This document shows, in pieces, positions 57,874 through 64,000 of a stretch of 64,000 bases of DNA. Position numbers and translations under genes: made by a program. A model generated the notes under the pieces. It saw only the letters and a list, made by a program, of their open reading frames with translations. It did no database searches and was not told the DNA's origin. The stretch is from Micromonospora sp. WMMD1128. GTDB taxonomy: Bacteria > Actinomycetota > Actinomycetes > Mycobacteriales > Micromonosporaceae. The stretch covers positions 3,671,501 to 3,735,500 of the forward strand of contig NZ_CP114902.1 in assembly GCF_027497235.1 (NCBI RefSeq). Direction: 5' to 3'. Each line of letters opens with the position of its first letter. The stretch's first letter is position 1.

Positions 57874-59838
57874 TCAGAAGACGCGCGTTCGGCGCGCCCC
57901 GGACCGAAGGCCCGCGATCGGGCCGACGGCGCCGTCCCGTCCCGGTTGCCGGGTCGCACCCGGCAGGTCGACGTCCATGACGGCGGGGCTGCCGTCCGCC
58001 TCCTCGAACTCCGCGTCGGCGCACCGGACCCGGTCCAGATCCCGGCCGGTGACCACGCCGACCCGGGCCTCGTCGAACGCCTCGGGGAGATCGGTGACGA
58101 GCCAGACCGCGTCGTCCTCGGCGACGACTGTGGCGGTCGCGGCGCCCAGCACCCACGGCTCGCGCTCCCCCGCGAACGGCCGTGCGCCAGCGGCGTAGGC
58201 GTTCGCCCGGGCGTACACCGGTTGTTTCACGTCGACGTATTTCTGCTGGTCGCTGGGGGGCTGGTCGGCGAGGCGGGCCAGGTACTCCGCGAACGACGCG
58301 GGATGGCCGTCGTATCCGGCGGTGCCGGCCCGCACCGGCCCCTCGCTCTCCGCGCCCGCCCCGTAGGCCGCGCCCGGGTCACCACCCAGGAAGAGGTTCC
58401 CCACATACCTGTCGTCGCCGCCGTAGATCACCGCGTACCCGGCGACCTGCGTGCTGTGCGGCAGGTGGTACGGCGTGGCGCGGTCCAGCACCGGCTCCAG
58501 CCGCACCGTGCCACAGATCAGGTTGTGCACGAAGGCGCCGCCCTGGCTGAACAGCTCCAGCGCGGCGGGCGAGCCGAAGATGTTGTGTTCCAACAGGTAG
58601 GGGCCGTGGCTGACCTCGACGAAGAGGTCCCGACAGTTGTCGTGGTAGACGTTGCGGGAGAGCCGGGTGCCCTGCGCCTGCCAGTCCAGCCAGGTGCCGA
58701 GCGAGCAGCCGTGGATCCGGTTGCGCCGGATCACCACGTCGATGGCGGCGTGCAGCTTGATGCCGGCGATCTCGTACCCGTAGAACTCGCGCTTCACCCC
58801 GATGCGGTGGATGTGGTTGTCCTCGATGGTGGAGAACGCGCATCCGAGGTGACCCACGATCGCGTTCTGGCCGCAGTCGTAGATCGTGTTGCGCCGGATC
58901 ACGTGCGAGCCGATGTGCTCCCGGTCCCACCCGATCCGGCGGGCCGCGAACACCGACTCCACCTGGTACTGGTAGCCCGGCTTGTCACCGCGGAGGGACG
59001 AGTGGTTCCGCCCGGTCGAGCCCTCCTTCCCGATCGAGATCGCCGCGCACTTGGCGTCATGGATCACGTTGTCCTCGATGATCCACCCCTTCGCCCAGTT
59101 GGGCCCGATCAGGCCCGGCTGGTCGGCGGTCGGCGGCGCCCACGGGCTGGCCGCGTGCGCCAACTCGAAGCCACGGACCGTGATGTGGTCCAGGTGCGGC
59201 TGATCCGGGTAGAAGACGCTCCGCCGTACATTGATCTCCACCAGCTCCGTGTTCGGGTCGGCGCCCTGGAAGTTGGCCCAGATCGTCGTCTGCTCGCCGA
59301 CCTCGGCATACCAGACGAGTCGGGTCTGGTCGGGATCGCCGACCGGATGGGTCACCCGGGTCCAGGCATCGAGGATCTCGGTGCGCCGGGGCGGATCGTC
59401 GACCTCCGCCCGGCTCGCCACCTCGAAAAAGCTCAGGCCGTTGAGATAGACGTCGCCGAGGTGCCGACGTGGCGCGCCCTCGCCGGACACGAGCCAGTCG
59501 CCGGCCACCTCCTCGGCGAACGGGTTGAACGAGCCGAACAGCGCGTTGTCGACGACCGCCCGCCACACCGTCCCGCCGCACGGCACCCAGCCCGTGACGC
59601 GCTCCGATCCCTTGATCACCACGTGCTCGCCGGGCGCCGCCTCGTAGGTGATGCGGCGGAGGTCGCTGAGGCCGCCGTGGCGTGGCTTCACCCACTCGCG
59701 GTACTCCCCCGCGTGCACCACCACCGTGTCACCGGGCTGCGCGACGCCGGCCGCCCGGTTGATCGTCCGGAACGGACGCTCGGCGCAGCCGTCGGCACGG
59801 TCCGAACCGCTTGTCGCCACATGGAACACGGATGTCAT
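57874..59838 (-). CDS. GH120 beta-xylosidase-like right-handed beta-helix protein
   Basis: A 654-residue right-handed parallel beta-helix protein without signal peptide. Its sequence closely follows my recollection of the Thermoanaerobacterium GH120 beta-xylosidase XylC: VHAGEYREWVKPRHGGLSD, DWLVSGEG, NFQGADPNTELVEINVRRS, SPWAPPTADQPGLIGPNWAK, GDKPGYQYQVESVFAARRIG, CGQNAIVGHLG and HGPYLLEHNI. The two expected catalytic acids are D385 (TWLDWQAQG) and E408 (LFVEVSHG). The role is probably release of xylose from xylo-oligosaccharides in the cytoplasm. ATG 59838 is preferred, with AGGAGG about 9 bases upstream. A longer frame to 59868 is unlikely. Confidence 0.85.
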   Translation of the reverse strand: MTSVFHVATSGSDRADGCAERPFRTINRAAGVAQPGDTVVVHAGEYREWVKPRHGGLSDLRRITYEAAPGEHVVIKGSERVTGWVPCGGTVWRAVVDNALFGSFNPFAEEVAGDWLVSGEGAPRRHLGDVYLNGLSFFEVASRAEVDDPPRRTEILDAWTRVTHPVGDPDQTRLVWYAEVGEQTTIWANFQGADPNTELVEINVRRSVFYPDQPHLDHITVRGFELAHAASPWAPPTADQPGLIGPNWAKGWIIEDNVIHDAKCAAISIGKEGSTGRNHSSLRGDKPGYQYQVESVFAARRIGWDREHIGSHVIRRNTIYDCGQNAIVGHLGCAFSTIEDNHIHRIGVKREFYGYEIAGIKLHAAIDVVIRRNRIHGCSLGTWLDWQAQGTRLSRNVYHDNCRDLFVEVSHGPYLLEHNIFGSPAALELFSQGGAFVHNLICGTVRLEPVLDRATPYHLPHSTQVAGYAVIYGGDDRYVGNLFLGGDPGAAYGAGAESEGPVRAGTAGYDGHPASFAEYLARLADQPPSDQQKYVDVKQPVYARANAYAAGARPFAGEREPWVLGAATATVVAEDDAVWLVTDLPEAFDEARVGVVTGRDLDRVRCADAEFEEADGSPAVMDVDLPGATRQPGRDGAVGPIAGLRSGARRTRVF

Positions 59839-59884
59839 CCGGGGAGCCCTCCTGGTCGAGTGGTGCACGTAGCCGCCGACCCGT

Positions 59885-61465
59885 TCACGTCCACACCGGC
59901 AGGTCGAGCCGGGACGGGTGGGCGCCGCCGTGGGAAATCTCCTGATGCGCCAGTACCGTGGTGGCCGCGGTGGCGGCCGGCGCGCCGCTGCCGGGATTGC
60001 GGGCGTAGCGCGGATGCGCGCCGGAGCTGACCTGCACGCCGACGCGGTGGCCGGCGGCGAAGCGGTGGAACGCCGGCCACAGCGGCACCTCCAGCTCGAC
60101 GAAACCGTCCGCGTCGGGCCGCGGGTCGGTGGCCGCGGTGCCGACCCCGCCGACGCGGCGGATGCCGTCGCACACGCTCATGGAACGGCCGTCGGGGTGC
60201 ACGTCGCAGATCCGGACGAACACGTCCGCGCTGGCCGCCGTCGAGCGGAACCGGACCCGGGCGATCGGCTCCCCGGCGAGGACGACCGCGCGGTCGAGCG
60301 GTGGACCGCGGAAGACGGCCACGTCCGCCCGGCGTTCGTGGGCGCGGTTGTCGACCGGTCCGGGACCACCGAGCGCGGGTGTGGGCCGGTCCGGATCGTA
60401 GGTGTAGCCGGTGCTGCCGCCGTCGGGGACGGCCGGGTCGAGCCGCCCGTGCGGATGCAGGTGCCACCGCTGCGCGGCGGTGCCCGGCGGTGGCCACGCC
60501 GGTAGGTCCTGCCACCGTTCCGCGCCGGTGAGGAAGGCGCGCACGGGCGCCGGCCGGGTCGCGGGCGCGCCGGCGAAGTGTTCCTTGAGGAACGCGATCG
60601 ACTCGGCGAGAAACGGGCTCTGCTCGCTGCCGTGGCCCCACGGTCCGATGGTGAGCCGCGGCGGGCGACCGGCCGCGACGAGCTGCGCATAGTTGCGCAA
60701 CTGCCAGGGCAGGAAGATGTCGTACCAGCCGGTGGCCATGTACACGGGTGCGGTGACGTCGGGCACCGACGCGGTGTGCGACTGCCGGGTCCAGTAGTCG
60801 TCGGTGAGCCGCTCGTGGGCCAGCCAGTCCTGGTACCAGCCGATCGGGTGGCCGGCGACGGCGGTGTCGCCGCGGGACAGGGGCAACACGTCGAACGCTT
60901 CGGCGAGCTTCCGGTCCGGCCGACGCGCGAGCCACGCCCGGACCAGGGCGCCGCGCATTCCGCGCAGCGCCATCCGGCGCGACCAGCCGAGCGAGCCGGC
61001 AAGCGAGAAGGCGCCCCGGTGCCAGGTGACCGCGCCGAAGTCGGCCATCGTGACGTTCAGGCACAGGGCGTCCGGGGCATTCTCCGGATCGTCGCGGCAC
61101 ATCCGTCCCGCCACCGCCCACTGGGTGTAGCCGAGGTAACTCTCCCCGTACGTCGCGACCGTGCCGGTGAACCAGGGCTGGCGGCGTACCCACCTGTGGG
61201 TGGCCATACCGTCCCGCTGCTCGTCGAGCTGCGGCCGGAAGCGGCCACCGGAGCCGCCCGTGCCGCGACAGCTCTGCACCAGGACCGTGAACCCCGCGCC
61301 CGCGAGCGCCGGCGCGTGGGTGAGGGAGCCGTGCCGGCCGTACGGCGAGCGGACGACGACCGTGGGCAGGCGCGGTTCCGCCGCGCCGACCGGCAGGTGG
61401 AGGTCGGCGAGCAGCTCCACGCCGTCGTCCATCGGCACGCGCAGCCCGCGCCGCACGTGCCTCAC
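59885..61465 (-). CDS. CocE/NonD-family (S15) hydrolase
   Basis: A 526-residue alpha/beta-hydrolase of the CocE/X-Pro dipeptidyl peptidase family. An N-terminal barrel-like start (VPMDDGVELLADLHLP) is followed by SPYGRHGS, the nucleophile elbow GESYLGY (S109), ATGWYDIFLPWQLRN and IGPWGHGSEQSPF (His), and a C-terminal jelly-roll (about 370-526). The family contains esterases and acyl hydrolases. In this sugar operon, removal of acetyl or feruloyl groups is a possible function, but is not demonstrable. The GTG start overlaps the permease stop (GTGA), placing it in the transporter operon. Confidence 0.83.
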   Translation of the reverse strand: MRHVRRGLRVPMDDGVELLADLHLPVGAAEPRLPTVVVRSPYGRHGSLTHAPALAGAGFTVLVQSCRGTGGSGGRFRPQLDEQRDGMATHRWVRRQPWFTGTVATYGESYLGYTQWAVAGRMCRDDPENAPDALCLNVTMADFGAVTWHRGAFSLAGSLGWSRRMALRGMRGALVRAWLARRPDRKLAEAFDVLPLSRGDTAVAGHPIGWYQDWLAHERLTDDYWTRQSHTASVPDVTAPVYMATGWYDIFLPWQLRNYAQLVAAGRPPRLTIGPWGHGSEQSPFLAESIAFLKEHFAGAPATRPAPVRAFLTGAERWQDLPAWPPPGTAAQRWHLHPHGRLDPAVPDGGSTGYTYDPDRPTPALGGPGPVDNRAHERRADVAVFRGPPLDRAVVLAGEPIARVRFRSTAASADVFVRICDVHPDGRSMSVCDGIRRVGGVGTAATDPRPDADGFVELEVPLWPAFHRFAAGHRVGVQVSSGAHPRYARNPGSGAPAATAATTVLAHQEISHGGAHPSRLDLPVWT

Positions 61466-62331
61466 CCCTTGAACGCGCCTTCCATGATGCCCTGCACCAG
61501 CCGGCGCCCGACGAAGACGAACAACACCAGCAGCGGGATGGTGGCCAGGAAGGAGCCGGACATCGCCAGGCCCAGATCGATGTCACGGTTCTGTTGCAGG
61601 GCCTTGATGGCGATCTGGACGGTGTAGTTCTCCGGCGACTTCAGGACGATGAACGGCCACAGGAAGTCGTTCCACGCGTAGACGAACGTGAACAGGCCCA
61701 GCACGTACGCCGCCGGGCGGACGATCGGGAACGCGATCCGCCAGAAGATCTGCCCGGTGGTCGCGCCGTCCACCCGCGCCGCCTGCATCAGCTCGTCGTT
61801 GATGGTGGCGCCGATGTGCTGGCGCATCCAGAAGATGCCGAACGCGCTGACCAGCCCCGGCACGATCACCGCCTGAAGGCTGTCCACCCAGTTCAACTGG
61901 GAGATGATCAGGTACTGCGGTACCACGGCCAACTGCGCCGGCACCGTCATGGTCAGCACGACGATGAGGAACAGCGTGTTGCGGCCGGGGAAGGACAGCT
62001 TGGCGAAGGCGAACCCGGCCAACGCGCAGAGCACCGCCTGGCCCACGGCGATCGTGGTGGCGACGATGAGGCTGTTGAGCAGGGACTGCACGAACGGCAC
62101 GATGGTGAAGACCAGATCCGCCAGGTGCAGGAAGTTGCCGCCGGGGGTGATCGTCGGCGGGAGGGTCGTCGCGGTGGCGGAGTCCGTCGTCGCCACCACG
62201 AACATCCAGTAGAGCGGGAAGACGCTGCCCAGCGCCATGAGGGTGAGCAGCGCGTACACCAGGGTCGGGACGCGGTTGGCCGAGCGCCGCCGGGTCCGCG
62301 TGGGTGCGGGGTTCGAGGGTACGGGCTTCAC
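61462..62331 (-). CDS. Carbohydrate ABC transporter permease, MalG-type
   Basis: A 289-residue permease of the CUT1 sugar family with six hydrophobic segments, starting VPTLVYALLTLMALGSVFPLYWMFV. The EAA loop is DELMQAARVDGATTGQIFWRIAFPIVRPA, ending with the G-x-x-x-x-x-x-x-x-P pattern. VYAWNDFLWPFIVL is typical of MalG-type subunits. GTG 62331 overlaps the partner permease stop. A longer frame to 62769 runs over that gene. Confidence 0.88.
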   Translation of the reverse strand: MKPVPSNPAPTRTRRRSANRVPTLVYALLTLMALGSVFPLYWMFVVATTDSATATTLPPTITPGGNFLHLADLVFTIVPFVQSLLNSLIVATTIAVGQAVLCALAGFAFAKLSFPGRNTLFLIVVLTMTVPAQLAVVPQYLIISQLNWVDSLQAVIVPGLVSAFGIFWMRQHIGATINDELMQAARVDGATTGQIFWRIAFPIVRPAAYVLGLFTFVYAWNDFLWPFIVLKSPENYTVQIAIKALQQNRDIDLGLAMSGSFLATIPLLVLFVFVGRRLVQGIMEGAFKG

Positions 62332-63290
62332 GGGCGCTCCGAACGGATGCGGGTGGCCAGCAGATAGTTGAGTCCGGAGAAGGCCACCACGATGACGAAG
62401 AGCGCGACGCCGACCGCCGCGCCGTAGCCGAAGTGGAACTGACCGAAGGACTGCTCGTAGAGGTAGAGGGTGACGGTCTGGCACTGCCGCGCCGCCCCGC
62501 ACGTGAGTCCGCCCACCGGGTTGGCCAGCAGCGGCTCGGTGAAGACCTGCAACCCGCCGATGGTCGACGTCACGACGGTGAACAGAATGATCGGCCGTAA
62601 CGAGGGGATGCTGATGTGGGTGAACTGTTTCCAGCCGCCCGCGCCGTCGGCGGCGGCAGCCTCGTACAGTTCCCGGGGAACCGCCTGCAGCGCGGCGAGG
62701 TACAGCAGGGTGTTGTATCCGGTCCAGCGCCAGGCGATCATCGTGGCGATCATGAGGTGGCTGCCCCACAGCGACGCGGTGAAGTCGATGTGCGCGAAGC
62801 CCAGCAGCCCGAGGAACCAGTTGATCATGCCGTAGTCGCGGTCGAACATCTGGGCGAAGACGATGGTCGTGGCCGCCACCGAGGTGACGTAGGGCACGAG
62901 CACCGACATCCGGAACAACGCGGCCAGCCGCAGCCGCGCGTGGTTGAGCAGGTGCGCCAGGCCGAGCGCCAGGAGCAACTGCGGCACGGTCGACAGCACC
63001 CAGATGCTGAACGTGTTGCGCAGCGCCCCCCAGAAGCGCGGGTCGTGCAGGAGTTCGGTGAAGTTGTCCAGCCCCACGAAACGGTGCTCGCCGATGGGAT
63101 CCCAGTCGAACAGGGAGATGTAGAAGGTGAACAGCAACGGGAAGAGGCCGAAGATCAGGAAGAGCACGAAGAACGGCGAGATGTACGCGTACGGCGTCAG
63201 GAACTCCCGTACGCCCTGCCGGATCCGCCGCCTGCGATCGGGGCGCCGGACGTCAGGTGTGGCCGTGGCCGGGGTGAGCATGGTGGTCAA
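62328..63290 (-). CDS. Carbohydrate ABC transporter permease, MalF-type
   Basis: A 320-residue CUT1 permease with six hydrophobic segments (YAYISPFFVLFLIFGLFPLLFTFYISLFDW ... ALFVIVVAFSGLNYLLA). The EAA loop is RELYEAAAADGAGGWKQFTHISIPSLRP. TTG 63290 has an AAGG ribosome site about 7 bases upstream. The ATG at 63281 is an alternative but lies far from this site. It pairs with the MalG-type subunit. No ATPase gene is visible, as is common for sugar ABC systems that use a shared MsiK-type ATPase. Confidence 0.87.
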   Translation of the reverse strand: MTTMLTPATATPDVRRPDRRRRIRQGVREFLTPYAYISPFFVLFLIFGLFPLLFTFYISLFDWDPIGEHRFVGLDNFTELLHDPRFWGALRNTFSIWVLSTVPQLLLALGLAHLLNHARLRLAALFRMSVLVPYVTSVAATTIVFAQMFDRDYGMINWFLGLLGFAHIDFTASLWGSHLMIATMIAWRWTGYNTLLYLAALQAVPRELYEAAAADGAGGWKQFTHISIPSLRPIILFTVVTSTIGGLQVFTEPLLANPVGGLTCGAARQCQTVTLYLYEQSFGQFHFGYGAAVGVALFVIVVAFSGLNYLLATRIRSERP

Positions 63291-63352
63291 AGCGTCACCT
63301 TCCCGAGGTGCGGCGGCCGGACCGGATCCGGCCGCCGCGCCTCAGCCCTCCG

Positions 63353-64000
63353 TCATTCGCGTACGGCGTTCTTGACATTCGTCAGCGCGGTGTTCCAGGC
63401 GTTGGCCGGATCCACCTTGCCCTGCTCGACGCTGGTGAGCGTGTTGAGCAACTCGGTGCCGATGGGGCCGTCCTGCGGGCCGAAGTAGAAGGGCTTGATC
63501 CCCACCACCGACTGGGTGTAGATCTTGCCGATCGGCGCGTTGCTGAAGAACGGGTCGGTCTTTCCGACCAGCTGCGGGTCGGTGTAGACCGACGGCGTGG
63601 TGGGCAGCGATCCCTGCAACAGGAAGTGGTCGAGCTGGCCCTTCGGCGACTGCATCTCGGAGATGTAGTTCCACGCCGCCTTCGCGTTCTTGGCGCGCTT
63701 GGGGATGGCGAGGAAGCTCCCGCCCCAGTTCCCCGAGCCACCGGGGATGGTGGCGATGTCCCACTTGCCGTCCGTCTCGGGGGCGTTCGTCTTCATCTGG
63801 CTGAGCATCCAGGACGGTGAGCACACCACCGCGTAGTCGCCCTTCTTCATGGCCGCGGTCCAGCCGGACGAGAACGACGTCTGTTTGGCGGAGATGCCCG
63901 CGGCGAAGGCCCGCAACGTCACGTCGAACGCCGCCTTGACCTGGTCGTTGTCGTAGTCAATCTTGCGGTCGGCGCTGTAGTAGCGCTGGCTGCCCTGGTT
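63353..64000 (-). CDS. Extracellular sugar-binding protein (ABC transporter), C-terminal part
   Basis: At least 215 codons of the C-terminal part, running off the right edge. The frame stays open to base 64000, where it reads ...NQGSQRYYSADRKIDYDNDQ. Features include SFSSGWTAAMKKGDYAVVCSPSWML, WDIATIPGGSGNWGGSFLAIPKRAKN and AAWNYISEM, typical of CUT1 extracellular solute-binding proteins (SBP_bac family). The first part, with its signal and lipobox, is outside the window. It is 62 bases upstream of the MalF-type permease. With the GH120 enzyme, xylo-oligosaccharide is a plausible ligand. Confidence 0.83.
   Translation of the reverse strand, partial: NQGSQRYYSADRKIDYDNDQVKAAFDVTLRAFAAGISAKQTSFSSGWTAAMKKGDYAVVCSPSWMLSQMKTNAPETDGKWDIATIPGGSGNWGGSFLAIPKRAKNAKAAWNYISEMQSPKGQLDHFLLQGSLPTTPSVYTDPQLVGKTDPFFSNAPIGKIYTQSVVGIKPFYFGPQDGPIGTELLNTLTSVEQGKVDPANAWNTALTNVKNAVRE

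Noticed and set aside
1..64000. tRNA, rRNA, insertion sequences or prophage
   Set aside because: No cloverleaf-like segments, transposase or integrase reading frames, or terminal repeats were recognised by reading. A tRNAscan or ISfinder search would settle this.

Overview
The window is very GC-rich DNA with strong third-position GC bias, many GTG starts and dense GTGA/ATGA stop-start overlaps. With the gene families present (NitT/TauT uptake, IclR, XRE-NB-ARC-TPR regulator, CBM2 protease, L,D-transpeptidase lipoprotein) this points to a filamentous actinobacterium, probably Micromonospora-like. The genus is an inference. No tRNA, rRNA, insertion sequence, CRISPR array, prophage or replication origin was recognised, and no gene-free stretch exceeds about 180 bases.

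Region 1 (1-19209) is the most striking. A minus-strand operon beginning at 7137 encodes a hydantoinase-B/oxoprolinase-like subunit, both subunits of a 2-aminophenol 1,6-dioxygenase-like class III extradiol enzyme, two hexameric bacterial microcompartment (BMC) shell proteins, a BMC vertex protein, a 2-aminomuconate/2-hydroxymuconate semialdehyde dehydrogenase-like enzyme, a 2-oxopent-4-enoate hydratase and the start of an acylating acetaldehyde dehydrogenase cut by the window edge. This looks like a protein organelle around a meta-cleavage pathway. A second minus-strand operon beginning at 18107 encodes a NitT/TauT ABC importer, the hydantoinase-A partner, an acyl-CoA ligase, a PcaB-like lyase, an enoyl-CoA hydratase homologue and a ThDP enzyme: a plausible uptake and upper pathway. 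An IclR regulator (7264-8088, plus) lies between the operons, and both promoters carry the same 28-bp dyad. A MaoC-like hydratase gene diverges from the transporter operon.

Region 2 (19215-29724) holds general metabolism: an SDR, a GH15 glucoamylase/trehalase-like enzyme, and an operon of pyruvate-oxidase-like ThDP enzyme, a fused FAD/Fe-S oxidoreductase, an enolase-superfamily dehydratase, a small membrane protein and a PPC-domain protein, then DUF421 and a small membrane protein.

Region 3 (29776-39060) is a compact complex-I-like operon, nuoA-[NuoB/D-like]-nuoH-J-K-L-M-N, without recognisable Fe-S or NADH-input subunits. It is preceded by a CPA1 Na+/H+ antiporter gene. The NuoB/D-like protein has lost the Fe-S cysteines.

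Region 4 (39126-43788) has an L,D-transpeptidase lipoprotein, a DUF2254 membrane protein, a lipoprotein and a two-component system.

Region 5 (43841-53641) looks like a small specialised-metabolite or aromatic-tailoring cluster: a tyrosine-ammonia-lyase-like MIO enzyme between two paralogous FOXRED2-like flavoproteins, with an FMN 2-hydroxyacid oxidase, an atypical P450, a CPA2 antiporter and an AMP-forming ligase. A perfect palindrome sits in the divergent promoter.

Region 6 (53743-64000) has a secreted trypsin-like protease with a CBM2 domain, a strong bidirectional hairpin, an XRE-NB-ARC-TPR regulator, and a carbohydrate operon (ABC substrate-binding protein and two permeases, CocE-type hydrolase, GH120 beta-xylosidase-like enzyme) that runs off the right edge.
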